This document shows, in pieces, positions 46,636 to 56,478 of a stretch of DNA of 64,000 nucleotides (position 1 is the first letter of the stretch; each line of letters opens with the position of its first letter). Below the pieces are notes generated by a model. It saw nothing but the letters and a program-made list of their open reading frames with translations. It had not been told where the DNA came from and did no database searches. Location of the stretch: contig NZ_CP084752.1 of the NCBI RefSeq assembly GCF_020535545.1, forward strand, positions 682,001 through 746,000, in the 5' to 3' direction. The translations under genes were made by a program, and so were the position numbers. This DNA comes from Roseateles sp. XES5 (GTDB lineage: Bacteria > Pseudomonadota > Alphaproteobacteria > Rhizobiales > Rhizobiaceae).

Positions 46636-49257
46636 TCAGTTTTGTTCCTTCGCGCCGTCGTCCAGCATGTCCTGCAGCTTGTTGCGCAGGCTGTCATATT
46701 GCGGCTTGCCGACCGTGTCCTTCAGGCCATGGCTCGTCGCGTGGAAGCCGAGCGCCCGATAGGCCTCGAACTGCTCCTCGGAAAAGAACTGGTCGCCGGT
46801 CGATTCATGCGGGAAACGCGGATAACGTTTTTCGTAGTCGAGCACATAGGTGCTTTCGTCGCCCGTCATGGACGCCTTGATATAGAGGAGCACGCCCTCC
46901 TTCGCCGGCTTGAGCAGTCGCTTGTCCTCATAGAGCGCGGGATAGGAAATCTTGCCGATCACCGCATGGGCATGGGCCGGGGCCCTGTAGGACAGTACAT
47001 CGGCCTTCTTCAATTCCGCCTGCCGCTTCAGCACGGCCTCGCGGATGGTGGCGACCGGCACCTCCATGCGGATGCCGAGATCGATGCGGGCGAAGCGCTC
47101 GACATCAACGAAGGAGGCGAAGGTCATGGCGGGGTCGGCTTCGGCGTCCGAAACGACGATCACGTCGCAGCGCCGCTTGAGAAGCTGGTAGAGCCCGAGA
47201 TTGTCGATATGCCCGCCATCGGAGACGTAGACCTTCGGCGATTTCTCGTCGAGCAGCTTGAACATCTCGAAGAAGAGATAGGGAAGCCGCCAGTCCCCCG
47301 CCGAGACCTTGCGCTGGTCGCCGCCGACCACGAGGCGGTTCGGATTGCGCAGCCAGTAGGCAAGACGGATGTTGAGCAGGGCGAGCGTCGGCGCGATGAG
47401 GGCGATGCCCGCCCGGCCCATGGCGGAGGAGACGGCCGCGCCCGAGATCGCGACGGCCGTCGCAAGATCCAGCGACGGTTCCGCCTTCTGATAGTCCTCC
47501 GTCGACACGTATTGCGTGACCTCGGAGCCGACATGGCGCGGCGTGAAGGTGAAGAAGTCCGCGTCGCGCGCCCGCTTGTTATGCTCGGAATGCTGGATGT
47601 TGACGGCGGCGTTGATGATGAGCTGCGGGCGCAGCGGCTGCTCGACGCCGTCCTTCGTCACCGTCGCGAGATCCGTGAGGCGGTAGCTCTTCTCGCCGTT
47701 TCCAAGGTTGAAGGCGAAGTTCAGCCGGTCGCGATAGAGGCGATGGAGCGAGTTGGCGTTTTCCGTGAAGAGGCTGCCCACAAGGAACAGCACCATGAAG
47801 AGCGCCAGATAGTCCGTGGCGATCCGGTAGATGCCGAGGTCTGCGGTGCCGGTGTGGAGCGCGAGCCATCCGGCAAGATGCACGGCAAGGATCAGCAGGA
47901 AGAGAGAAGCCGCGACGGTCGAACGGCTGTCCTCCTGCCGCCAACCGCCGCCCTTCCACCAGGCTCCATTCAGCAGCGTCTCGCCGACAGGCCCGACCTT
48001 CGCCGACCAATGGGCGATGGCCAGCATGATCCACAGCGGCGGCAGCAGGAACCAGACGGCGCCGAGGCAATCCTGCACGGCGACGAAGACGGCGGGAATA
48101 TCGCAGCCGTTCCTGGCGAGCGCGAGCACGGTCACCCAGAGATAGAGCACATAGATCAGCAGCGGCAGCGCGGCGGCGAGAAGCACGAGCGCGAGGCCGC
48201 TGACGAGCTTGTCGAAGCGGGCGCGCCACGGACCGTTCTTGTCGGCCGCCTGGATGTAGCCGACGAGCTTGCGCCAGAAGAAGGCGAGCATGACATTGCC
48301 GGTGACGAGCGTGAACACCGAGGTCTGGAACGAGAACCATCCCTTGAAGATGCCGCCGCCTTCCCGCCAAGCCACCAGCCGGTCGACGATGGGCACCTGC
48401 ACCTCGCACAGGAAGACCGCAAGGATCACCAGCAGGAAAATCCCCGTCCGCCTCGCCCCTTTGGATCCCGGGTCCGATTGGTCGCTTTCGCTGCGCGCGG
48501 CCGACCGCACCAGCGCCCACCCGATGAGCCAGAGCAGAAGCACGATGGCGAGCAGCTTCGTCAGCACCAGCGAGGGTCCAAGATCGAGCATGCCCTTGAA
48601 CGGCGTTCGCTCGAGGAGGGCATTGATCCAGGACACCTGAAGCGACGCCTTGGTCGGGTTGAAGAACAGCGTGACGGCGGCGGCAAGGAAGATCGCGGCG
48701 GCCACCATGACGGCGTTGACCGCAAGCCCCCGCAGGATGATCCCGAGCGAGACGATGAGATCGAACTTGCCTGTCGGCATCAGGTAGCGGCTCTTGTCGC
48801 GCAGCGCGCGCACATCGCCGTTGTCGCCGATCTCGTTCGCCCCCATGCCGAGGCGGTCCGTGCTGTCGTCCATGCCGAAGGGGAAGTCGCCGTTTCCGCG
48901 CTTGATGCCCGCGACCAGCGCCGCGCCGGTATAGCCGCCGCCCGATACGGTCGAGAGAAAGTCGATCCTGTCGAACACCTTGCGCACCTTGAGGGCCTGC
49001 AGCACGCCAAGGCTGAAGGCCGCCGAGCGGATGCCGCCGCCCGAAAGCGCAAGGCCCGTCTCGATCGGTTCGGCCTTTCGCCGGATCGCCGTCGTCTCCA
49101 GCGCGGAGGCCCCGGCAACCTCCCGGCGCTCTTCCAGGAAGACAGTGTTGAAATTCTGCGGCTGAACCTTGCGGCCGGCGTCCCGGGGCGTGTTCGAAAC
49201 CCCTGCGCCCTGGTCTTCGTCCCGTGGATCGGCACCAGCAACGACATCGTCCGCCAT
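46636..49257 (-). CDS. Patatin-like phospholipase with large membrane insertion
   Basis: An 873-residue protein. The patatin oxyanion loop GLALSGGGIRSAAFSLG (about 67-83) and the nucleophile elbow STVSGGGYTG (Ser near 103) are followed by several hydrophobic segments (about 165-500). The catalytic Asp is in VSDGGHIDNLGLYQL (about 695). The catalytic Ser and Asp are thus some 590 residues apart, with the membrane domain in between. A membrane lipase or esterase acting on phospholipids is predicted. ATG at 49257; no partner genes are evident. Confidence 0.85.
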   Translation of the reverse strand: MADDVVAGADPRDEDQGAGVSNTPRDAGRKVQPQNFNTVFLEERREVAGASALETTAIRRKAEPIETGLALSGGGIRSAAFSLGVLQALKVRKVFDRIDFLSTVSGGGYTGAALVAGIKRGNGDFPFGMDDSTDRLGMGANEIGDNGDVRALRDKSRYLMPTGKFDLIVSLGIILRGLAVNAVMVAAAIFLAAAVTLFFNPTKASLQVSWINALLERTPFKGMLDLGPSLVLTKLLAIVLLLWLIGWALVRSAARSESDQSDPGSKGARRTGIFLLVILAVFLCEVQVPIVDRLVAWREGGGIFKGWFSFQTSVFTLVTGNVMLAFFWRKLVGYIQAADKNGPWRARFDKLVSGLALVLLAAALPLLIYVLYLWVTVLALARNGCDIPAVFVAVQDCLGAVWFLLPPLWIMLAIAHWSAKVGPVGETLLNGAWWKGGGWRQEDSRSTVAASLFLLILAVHLAGWLALHTGTADLGIYRIATDYLALFMVLFLVGSLFTENANSLHRLYRDRLNFAFNLGNGEKSYRLTDLATVTKDGVEQPLRPQLIINAAVNIQHSEHNKRARDADFFTFTPRHVGSEVTQYVSTEDYQKAEPSLDLATAVAISGAAVSSAMGRAGIALIAPTLALLNIRLAYWLRNPNRLVVGGDQRKVSAGDWRLPYLFFEMFKLLDEKSPKVYVSDGGHIDNLGLYQLLKRRCDVIVVSDAEADPAMTFASFVDVERFARIDLGIRMEVPVATIREAVLKRQAELKKADVLSYRAPAHAHAVIGKISYPALYEDKRLLKPAKEGVLLYIKASMTGDESTYVLDYEKRYPRFPHESTGDQFFSEEQFEAYRALGFHATSHGLKDTVGKPQYDSLRNKLQDMLDDGAKEQN

Positions 49258-49385
49258 GACACTCTCCCCAAAGTCGCCGATCGAAACGTCCCGAAAAAGG
49301 TATGCCAGCAGCTCAAAATTACAAGTTGTATTTTGAGTTTCCAGTCGCCAAAGAAGTCAGGGGCAACATGGCAGGGGCGCCGTCC

Positions 49386-52300
49386 CTAGACGGCTTCGCG
49401 CAGCTGCTCGGCGGTCTGCAAGTCCACCGACACCAGCTGCGAAACGCCCTGTTCGGCCATGGTGACGCCGAAGAGGCGGTTCATGCGCGCCATGGTGATG
49501 GGGTTGTGGGTGATGATGACGAAGCGGGTCTCGGTGGAGGCCGCCATTTCGTCCATCAGGTTGCAGTAGCGCTCGGTGTTGGCGTCGTCCAGCGGCGCGT
49601 CCACCTCGTCCAGCAGACAGAAGGGCGCCGGGTTCAGCATGAAGATGGCAAACACCAGGGCAATGGCGGTGAGCGCCTTCTCGCCGCCCGAGAGCAGGTG
49701 GATGGTGCTGTTCTTCTTGCCCGGCGGCTGGGCGAGGATTTCGAGGCCCGCATCGAGCGGGTCGTCGCTCTCGATCAGCTGCAGTTCCGCCGTGCCGCCG
49801 CCGAAGAGGTGGGTGAAGAGGCGCTGGAACTGCACGTTGACGACGTCGAAGGCGGCCAGCAGCCGCTCGCGGCCCTCGCGGTTGAGGCTCTGGATGGCCG
49901 AGCGCAGCTTGCGGATCGCCTCGATGATATCCTCGCGCTCGGTGACGATGGCGTCGAGTTTATCCGTCAGTTCCTTCTGCTCCTCCTCGGCGCGCAGGTT
50001 CACCGCGCCGAGCCGTTCGCGCTCGATACGCAGGCGGTCGAGGTCGCGTTCACGCTCGCGCGGATCGGGCAGCGGCGCATCGGCCGGGTGGCCGGTGAGG
50101 CGCAGGGCCTCGTGCGGGGCGCAGGACAGCGCCTCGCGGATGCGCGTCTCGCCCTCGATACGGCGCTCGCGGGCGGAGACGAGGCGTTCCTCGGCACGCC
50201 CGCGCGTCTCGCGGGATTCGGCAAGCTGCGACAGGGCCGTGGCGGCGAGGCGGTCGGCCTCGCGCTGGCGGTTCTCCGCCTCCTGCAGGGCATCGGCGGC
50301 CTCGCGGCGGGCAGCTTCCGCATTGGTAAGGCCGGTCAGGAGTTCGCGGCGCTTTTCCTCGATCTCGTCGGGGGCCTCGGCAAGCTCCTCCATTTCCTCG
50401 CGCGCTTCGCCCTCGCGCTCGCGCAGCGTCGCGATGTGGGTCTCGGCACTGGCGGCGCGGGTCTTCCAGGTCTCGCGCTCGGCGGCAATGGCCATCAGCC
50501 GGCGGCGGCGGTCGGCCATTTCGCGGGCAAGGCCGTCATGGGCGGCGCGGGCCTCGGCAAGCATCGCCCGGTCGGTCGCGACATCCATGGTGTGGGTGCG
50601 CAGGCGCAGCTCAAGGTCGGCAAGGTCAGGCGCGTCTTCCAGCGCGGCGCGGGCATCTTCCAGCGAGACGGCCGCCTCCTCCACCTGCACCTCGATCTGC
50701 GCGCGCGTTTCCGACAGCACGGCGCGGCGGCGGATGAGATCGCCGGAGGCGCGCTCGGCCGCTTCCAGCGCCTCCCGGGCCTCGGCCAGCGTGCGGCTGG
50801 CGGCGCGCTGCGCCTCGCGGGCGGCCTGCTGGCGCTGGCTTTCGGCGCGGATGGTTTCGGCGGCGCGGGCCAGATCGGCTTCTGCGGCAGACAGTTTCGC
50901 GCGGGCGTCTTCCGCCTCGGTCTCAAGCTCGGAAAGACGGTTCTTCTGTTCGAGGCGAAGGGCGGCGGCGCTCGGCGCATCCGAGCCGGTGACATGACCG
51001 TCCCAGCGGAAGACCGCACCCTCGCGGGTGACGAGCCGCTGGCCGGGCTTCAACCGCGGCAACAGGGCCAGCGCTTCGCCGACATCGCCGGCAATGCCGA
51101 TCTGGGCAAGACGGCGGTGCAGGACCTTCGGCGCACGGACATGGGCGATCAGCGCGGGAACGCCATCCGGCAGGGCGGGATCGGCGGATGCGTCGCCGGC
51201 CTGCCGCCAGTGCACGGGCGCGTCGCTGTCGGCGGGCGAATCGAGATCGTCGCCAAGGGCTGCGCCAAGCGCAGTCTCGTAGCCGCGGTCGACATGCACA
51301 TCCTCGACAACAGGCGCGAAGGAGCCACCGGCGGCGCCGGCCTCCAGCATGCGCCGGATGGTGCGGGCTTCCGTCTCGATGCCGGCAAGGTGGGCGCGAG
51401 CCGTATCGACGGGGCCGCGCAGGGTCGTTTCGGCAAAGCGGGCGTCTTCCAGCGCTTCTTCCACGGCGACGAGCATGTCGCCGGCCGCTTCCAGCGCCTC
51501 CTCGGCCGCCTGCACGGCGGCGCGGCGTTCTTCCGGATCGGGCAGCGCTGCAATACGCGCGTCCATCTCGTCCAGCTCGCGCGCCTGCGCGTCGAGCTGC
51601 TGGCCGAGCCGGAGATGGCGTTCGGCAAGGTCGCGGATCGCCTTTTCAAGCTGGTTGCGCACGGCCTGCGCCTCGGCGCGCTCGGCGGTGACGCCGGCAA
51701 GGGCGGCTTCGCTTTCGGCAAGTTTCGCGGCGGCCGCGTCCATGGTCTCGCGGGCGGCTTCGGCGCGTTCGTCGGCCTCGGCGAGGATGTCGCCGATCTC
51801 CTCCTCCTCGCCCGTCAGGCGTTCCAGCACCGCGGCATTGTCGGCCACCATGCGCTCCTCGCGCACGATATCCTCGGCAAGCTGGGCGAGACGGCGGGAA
51901 AGCTCGTCGCGGCGGCGCAGCAGCCGGGCGGAATCTTCCTCGAGCTGCGCGCGGGCGATCTGCAGGCGCTGCAGCACGGCGGCAAGCTTTGCCTCGTTCT
52001 CGCGCAGTTCCGGCAGCTTGAGGCTGGCGACGGCCTGGTCCTTGGCGGCCTGCATCTGGGCGTTCGCGCGCTCGGCGACGAGCGAGGTCGCCTGGTTGAG
52101 CTGGCTCTCCGCCTCGCCTTCCTGCTCCTTGGCCTGAACCCAGCGGATATGCAGCAGCATCGCCTCGTGGCGGCGGATATCGGCTGACAGCGCCTTGAAG
52201 CGGTTCGCCTGGCGCGACTGGCGCTTCAGGCTCTCGATCTGGCTTTCGAGCTGCGAGGTGACGTCGTCGAGCCGTTCGAGGTTGGTCTCGGCGGCGCGCA

Positions 52301-52850
52301 GGCGCAGCTCCGCCTCGTGGCGGCGGGAATGCAGGCCCGAAATGCCGGCCGCCTCTTCGAGAAGCTGGCGGCGGGCCTGCGGCTTTGCCTGGATGAGTTC
52401 GCCGATGCGGCCCTGCCCCACCATGGAGGGCGAGCGGGCGCCGGTGGAGGCGTCGGCGAAGAGAAGCTGCACGTCCTTGGCGCGCGCCTCCTTGCCGTTG
52501 ATGCGGTAGACCGAACCGTTCTCGCGCTCGATGCGGCGCGTCACCTGGATCTCGTCCTCGCCGTTGAAGGCGGCGGGCGCGGTGCGGTCGGAATTGTCGA
52601 GATAAAGGCCGACCTCGGCGGTGTTGCGCGCCGGGCGGTTGCCCGAGCCGGAGAAGATGACGTCGTCCATGCCGGACGCGCGCATGTTCTTGTAGGAGTT
52701 TTCCCCCATCACCCAGCGCAACGCCTCGACGAGGTTCGACTTGCCGCAGCCGTTCGGCCCGACGACGCCGGTCAGGCCCCGCTCGATGACGAATTCGGTG
52801 GGCTCGACGAAGGACTTGAAGCCGAGGAGGCGGAGCTTGGTGAACCTCAT
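49386..52850 (-). CDS. smc: Chromosome segregation protein SMC
   Basis: A 1154-residue SMC ATPase. Walker A is GPNGCGKSNLVEALRWVMGE (about 31-50). It has two long coiled-coil arms rich in Glu/Arg/Ala and a hinge (about 510-640). The C-terminal signature is LLSGGEKALTAIAL, with Walker B CLLDEVDAPLDDAN. It condenses and organises the chromosome as part of SMC-ScpAB; no scpA or scpB lies nearby. ATG at 52850. The order smc-dsbA-dciA is typical of this group. Confidence 0.96.
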   Translation of the reverse strand: MRFTKLRLLGFKSFVEPTEFVIERGLTGVVGPNGCGKSNLVEALRWVMGENSYKNMRASGMDDVIFSGSGNRPARNTAEVGLYLDNSDRTAPAAFNGEDEIQVTRRIERENGSVYRINGKEARAKDVQLLFADASTGARSPSMVGQGRIGELIQAKPQARRQLLEEAAGISGLHSRRHEAELRLRAAETNLERLDDVTSQLESQIESLKRQSRQANRFKALSADIRRHEAMLLHIRWVQAKEQEGEAESQLNQATSLVAERANAQMQAAKDQAVASLKLPELRENEAKLAAVLQRLQIARAQLEEDSARLLRRRDELSRRLAQLAEDIVREERMVADNAAVLERLTGEEEEIGDILAEADERAEAARETMDAAAAKLAESEAALAGVTAERAEAQAVRNQLEKAIRDLAERHLRLGQQLDAQARELDEMDARIAALPDPEERRAAVQAAEEALEAAGDMLVAVEEALEDARFAETTLRGPVDTARAHLAGIETEARTIRRMLEAGAAGGSFAPVVEDVHVDRGYETALGAALGDDLDSPADSDAPVHWRQAGDASADPALPDGVPALIAHVRAPKVLHRRLAQIGIAGDVGEALALLPRLKPGQRLVTREGAVFRWDGHVTGSDAPSAAALRLEQKNRLSELETEAEDARAKLSAAEADLARAAETIRAESQRQQAAREAQRAASRTLAEAREALEAAERASGDLIRRRAVLSETRAQIEVQVEEAAVSLEDARAALEDAPDLADLELRLRTHTMDVATDRAMLAEARAAHDGLAREMADRRRRLMAIAAERETWKTRAASAETHIATLREREGEAREEMEELAEAPDEIEEKRRELLTGLTNAEAARREAADALQEAENRQREADRLAATALSQLAESRETRGRAEERLVSARERRIEGETRIREALSCAPHEALRLTGHPADAPLPDPRERERDLDRLRIERERLGAVNLRAEEEQKELTDKLDAIVTEREDIIEAIRKLRSAIQSLNREGRERLLAAFDVVNVQFQRLFTHLFGGGTAELQLIESDDPLDAGLEILAQPPGKKNSTIHLLSGGEKALTAIALVFAIFMLNPAPFCLLDEVDAPLDDANTERYCNLMDEMAASTETRFVIITHNPITMARMNRLFGVTMAEQGVSQLVSVDLQTAEQLREAV

Positions 52851-52951
52851 GCCGCGCGCACGGGGCGAATGGAACCGCCCTCCTCTCGCCCGCCGGCCCT
52901 CTTCCCCTCAGGGGAAGAGATCGCATGGCAGGCGGTCAGCGCCGCCGCGCA

Positions 52952-52988
52952 ATAAAAAGCGGGCGCACGGCTTCCGCCGTCGCCCGCC
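52952..52988 (-). terminator. Terminator after dsbA
   Basis: On the minus strand a strong hairpin (GCGGGCG...CGCCCGC with an inner CGGC-GGAA-GCCG) is followed by TTTTTATT, 18 bp past the thioredoxin-like gene. Confidence 0.85.
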
Positions 52989-53006
52989 GAAAATCCGGTC
53001 GAAGGA

Positions 53007-53837
53007 TCAGAGCATGCTGTCGATGAGGGCCGACATGGTGTCAACCGACATGTCTCCCGAATAGCGCTTGCCGTTGATGAGGAAGGTCGGCGTTGCGGCA
53101 ACGCCGAATTCCTTGGCGCCGCGTTCGCGGACCGCGTTCACATCATCCAGAAGCTTCTGGTTCGTCAAGCAGGCCTGGAAGCTCTCCTGTGTAAAACCGG
53201 CGAGCTTGGACATCTGCATCAGCGCTTCGCGGCCGTCCTGCGCGGCGGCCCAGACTTCCTGCTGCTTCATCAGCATGGAGATCATCGGGAAATACTGCGC
53301 GGCTTCGGTGAGCTTCGTCGTGTCCTGCGGGTTGCAGCGCGCCAGCATGAAGGCGGCGGCAGCGCGCGGGTCGAACGGGAATTCGCGCACGATGAAGCGA
53401 ACCTTGCCGCTGTCGACATACTTCGTCTTGATGGCGTCGAAGGTGTTGTTGTGGAAGGCCGCGCAGTGCGGGCAGGTCGTCGACATGTATTCGACGATGG
53501 TGACGGGGGCGTTTGCCTCGCCGAGCGCCATGTCCGGCAGCGCGCCGGGCTTCAGCACTTCGGCCATGTCCACGTCGCCCTCGGCGGCGGGAACTTCTGC
53601 CGCCGGCTTTTGGGCGGTTTCGGTTGCCGGCGTGGTCGTCGTGGCGGTCTCGGTGGTCGTCGCCGTCGAGGTGGCCGGCGTCGAGCTTGCGCCTTCGGTC
53701 GTCGTCTGGGTGGTTTCGGGAGCCTTGGCGGTCTCCTCCTTCTTCTCGTCGGAGCAGGCGGCCAGCGTCACGGCGAGCGCCGCAACGGCCGCGCCGGTCA
53801 GGAGGCGCTTCATCAGGCTCATTTCGGAAAGGGACAT
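53007..53837 (-). CDS. DsbA-family thiol oxidoreductase lipoprotein
   Basis: A 276-residue periplasmic thioredoxin-fold protein. The signal peptide ends in lipobox LAAC, followed by a Thr/Ala/Glu-rich low-complexity linker (about 30-85) and a DsbA-like domain. The active site is CPHC in YMSTTCPHCAAFH (about 120). The cis-Pro region is AATPTFLINGKRY. It resembles the ScsC/BdbD-type DsbA proteins found beside smc in rhizobia. ATG at 53837 follows AGGAGAG; internal Met at 53822 or 53813 could also start it. It forms or shuffles disulfides. Confidence 0.88.
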   Translation of the reverse strand: MSLSEMSLMKRLLTGAAVAALAVTLAACSDEKKEETAKAPETTQTTTEGASSTPATSTATTTETATTTTPATETAQKPAAEVPAAEGDVDMAEVLKPGALPDMALGEANAPVTIVEYMSTTCPHCAAFHNNTFDAIKTKYVDSGKVRFIVREFPFDPRAAAAFMLARCNPQDTTKLTEAAQYFPMISMLMKQQEVWAAAQDGREALMQMSKLAGFTQESFQACLTNQKLLDDVNAVRERGAKEFGVAATPTFLINGKRYSGDMSVDTMSALIDSML

Positions 53838-54108
53838 GGTCTCTCCTGTGGGAAGGGATAGGAATTCAAATCTCTGGCGCAATGGCGGGCGGGAACGACT
53901 TACATCTTTCCGCAATTGCTCTCGGCATCCCCGTTATACCTGCTTTGGGGCGGGAACAAGCGGTGTGAAGGCAAGTAACTTCAAAGAATTGTGACCGTTC
54001 GATGTTCCGGGCATTCCCACGCGAAGCGGCTTCGCTCCGGCGCCGGACCATGCGGAAAAACAGGAGACAGGAAAGCAATTCCGGTGGGCGGCGTTCACCG
54101 CGCTTGCG

Positions 54109-54615
54109 CTAGCGGCGCTTTCCGAGCACGGCCGTGCCGAGCCGTTTCAGCGCCGCCTTCAGCGCGTCGCCCTCGATGCCCTCGACGAGATGGTCGAGAT
54201 GGCGCGCGGCCTCGCCCGTCAGCGGGCGGGGCTTCGGGCGGCGGCGCGGCTGGACGGCCACCGGCTTCTGCACGATCCGCACCTGGTTGATGGCGGGAAA
54301 GCCGAAGAAGCCGTTGATGCGCTGGATGATCTCGCCCTGCTGGTGGCTGAGGAAGAGCGCGCGGGCGCCCTCGCAGGCGATGGTCAGCACGCCCGGCTGG
54401 TGACCGCCGCCCTCACCCGCCATTTCGGAGGCGCGGCGCGGCCAGGAAATACGCTCGGGCCGCGTGCATTCGGCAAACTGCACCCCGGCGATCTCGTCCC
54501 AGGAGCCGAGCAGCATCGTGTTGATGCCGGCGCGCTTGGCCAGAACGGGATCGATGAGGCCGTTGGCCACTTCGCTGATCTGGACGATGCCGCGTCTTGA
54601 CGCCTTGTTGTTCAC
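54109..54615 (-). CDS. dciA: DciA-like (DUF721) protein
   Basis: A 168-residue DUF721 protein, the family of DciA, which loads the replicative helicase DnaB in bacteria lacking DnaC. The domain spans about 10-120 (GLIDPVLAKRAGINTMLLGS, then FLSHQQGEIIQRINGFFG), followed by an Arg/Pro-rich tail. It starts at ATG 54615 and diverges from mutY across about 155 bp. The assignment to DciA follows the family; the tail after the domain is longer than in many homologues. Confidence 0.8.
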   Translation of the reverse strand: MNNKASRRGIVQISEVANGLIDPVLAKRAGINTMLLGSWDEIAGVQFAECTRPERISWPRRASEMAGEGGGHQPGVLTIACEGARALFLSHQQGEIIQRINGFFGFPAINQVRIVQKPVAVQPRRRPKPRPLTGEAARHLDHLVEGIEGDALKAALKRLGTAVLGKRR

Positions 54616-54769
54616 GATTTACCCCTTACGGGAAAATATTCCTGCTTCACCCGCGAAGCACCTTGAAGATCGCGGATCACTCCGCCAGTTATAGAGCAAT
54701 TCCAGCAAAAATGTGCAGCCGTTTTGCGCCCGCAACAGCGCCGCCGAAGAAGGTCCCGTCAGGCAGATC

Positions 54770-55864
54770 ATGACCCAAGCCCACCGGACCCTGTCGCCCG
54801 CCGACCTGCTGCTTGCCTGGTACGACCGGCACCATCGCGACCTGCCCTGGCGGGTGAGCCCGCCCATGGCGGCGCGGGGCGAAACGCCCGATCCCTACCG
54901 CATCTGGCTGTCCGAGGTGATGCTGCAACAGACGACGGTGCAGGCCGTGAAGGCCTATTTCGCGCTCTTCACCGCCCGCTGGCCGACCGTCACGGATCTT
55001 GCGAAAGCGGACAACGAGGACGTGATGAAGTCCTGGGCGGGCCTCGGCTACTATGCCCGCGCCCGCAACCTCAAGAAATGCGCCGAAGCCGTCGCGTTCG
55101 AGTATGGCGGCGTGTTTCCCGATACGGAGGAAGGCCTGAAGGCCCTGCCCGGCATCGGCGACTATACCGCCGCGGCCATCGCCGCCATCGCCTTCAACCG
55201 CCGCAGCGCGGTGCTGGACGGCAATGTCGAGCGCGTCATCTCGCGCCTTCATGCCATCGAGACGCCCCTTCCCGCGGCCAAGCCCGAAATGCGCGCGCTC
55301 GTCGCGGCGATGACGCCCATGGACCGGCCGGGCGACTTCGCCCAGGCGATGATGGATCTCGGCGCGACGATCTGCACGCCGCGCCGGCCGGCCTGCGCGC
55401 TCTGTCCCTTCGATGCGGATTGCCGCGTGCTCGGCCGCGCCGACCCGGAGTCCTATCCGCGCAAGGCCGCGAAGAAGGAAAAGCCGGTGCGGCTCGGCGC
55501 CGCCTTCGTGGCGGAAGACGAGACCGGCGCCATCTTCCTGCGCAAGCGGGGCGACAGCGGCCTTCTCGGCGGCATGACGGAGGTGCCGGGCAGCGCCTGG
55601 ACCGCCCGCATCGACGGCGAGACGAGCCCCGCCGCCGCGCCCTTTGCGGCCGACTGGCAGGCAAGCGGCACCGTCACCCATGTCTTCACCCATTTCGAGT
55701 TGCGCCTCACCGTCTACCGTTCCAAGGTGACGGGCTCGGCCGTTCCGGGCGACGGCTGGTGGCAGCCGAAGGCGACGCTCGACGGCGAGGCGTTGCCGAC
55801 CGTCATGAAGAAGGCAATAAAACAGGCCATACCCGACGCATTTCAACCGGCGAGGAAAGCATGA
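54770..55864 (+). CDS. mutY: A/G-specific adenine glycosylase MutY
   Basis: A 364-residue base-excision repair glycosylase removing A opposite 8-oxoG. The HhH-GPD domain has SEVMLQQTTVQAV and the LPGIGDYTAAAIAAIAF hairpin; the catalytic Asp is in DLGATIC. The [4Fe-4S] cysteines are C-x6-C-x2-C-x5-C (near residues 202-218). The C-terminal NUDIX-like 8-oxoG recognition domain follows. ATG at 54770; an in-frame 54713 start is less likely. The stop overlaps the next ATG (ATGA). Confidence 0.95.
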   Translation: MTQAHRTLSPADLLLAWYDRHHRDLPWRVSPPMAARGETPDPYRIWLSEVMLQQTTVQAVKAYFALFTARWPTVTDLAKADNEDVMKSWAGLGYYARARNLKKCAEAVAFEYGGVFPDTEEGLKALPGIGDYTAAAIAAIAFNRRSAVLDGNVERVISRLHAIETPLPAAKPEMRALVAAMTPMDRPGDFAQAMMDLGATICTPRRPACALCPFDADCRVLGRADPESYPRKAAKKEKPVRLGAAFVAEDETGAIFLRKRGDSGLLGGMTEVPGSAWTARIDGETSPAAAPFAADWQASGTVTHVFTHFELRLTVYRSKVTGSAVPGDGWWQPKATLDGEALPTVMKKAIKQAIPDAFQPARKA

Positions 55865-56478
55865 GCAGCATCGACATCCGACACATCGTCTTCGACATCG
55901 GCAAGGTGCTGATCCACTACGATCCGCATATCCCCTTCTCGCGGCTCATCCCCGACGATGCCGAGCGCAACTGGTTCTTCGCCAATGTCTGCACTCACGA
56001 CTGGAACCTGGAGCAGGATCGCGGCCGCAAGTGGGAAGACGCCGAGGCGCTGCTGATCGAGGCGCATCCCAACCGCATCGAACATATCCGCGCCTTCCGC
56101 AAATACTGGCACGAGATGGTCTCGCATGCCTATGTCGAGAGCGTCGCGATCATGGAAGCGCTGATCCAGGAAGGGCGCGACGTGACCATGCTGACCAATT
56201 TCGCGGCCGATACGTTCAAGGAAGCGCGCAAGCTCTTCCCCTTCCTCGACATGCCGCGCGGCGTGACGGTGTCGGGCGAAGTCGGCCTCATCAAGCCGGA
56301 CCTTGCGATCTATGAAATGCACACCCGCGATTTCGGCCTGTCGCCGGCCCATACGCTGTTCATCGACGATTCGGCCGCCAATGTGGACGGGGCGCGGCAG
56401 GCCGGCTGGAACGCCGTGCTGTTCACCGATCCGGAAAAGCTGAAGAGCGACCTTGCGGCCCATGGCATCCCGCTCTGA
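55861..56478 (+). CDS. HAD family hydrolase
   Basis: A 205-residue HAD-IA phosphatase-like protein. Motif I reads FDIGKVL: the first Asp of DxDx(T/V) is present but the usual second Asp is Gly, as in haloacid dehalogenase-like and some non-phosphatase members. TNF (motif II), KPD (motif III) and FIDDSAAN (motif IV) follow. Coupled by ATGA overlap to mutY, a pairing conserved in rhizobia. The substrate is unknown. Confidence 0.88.
   Translation: MSSIDIRHIVFDIGKVLIHYDPHIPFSRLIPDDAERNWFFANVCTHDWNLEQDRGRKWEDAEALLIEAHPNRIEHIRAFRKYWHEMVSHAYVESVAIMEALIQEGRDVTMLTNFAADTFKEARKLFPFLDMPRGVTVSGEVGLIKPDLAIYEMHTRDFGLSPAHTLFIDDSAANVDGARQAGWNAVLFTDPEKLKSDLAAHGIPL

Noticed and set aside
46318-49389. 1023-codon plus-strand open frame over the patatin gene
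   Set aside because: Shadow of the minus-strand patatin; no recognisable domain and no ribosome-binding site.
49302-52187. 961-codon plus-strand open frame over smc
   Set aside because: Antisense shadow of smc, which has all Walker and signature motifs.
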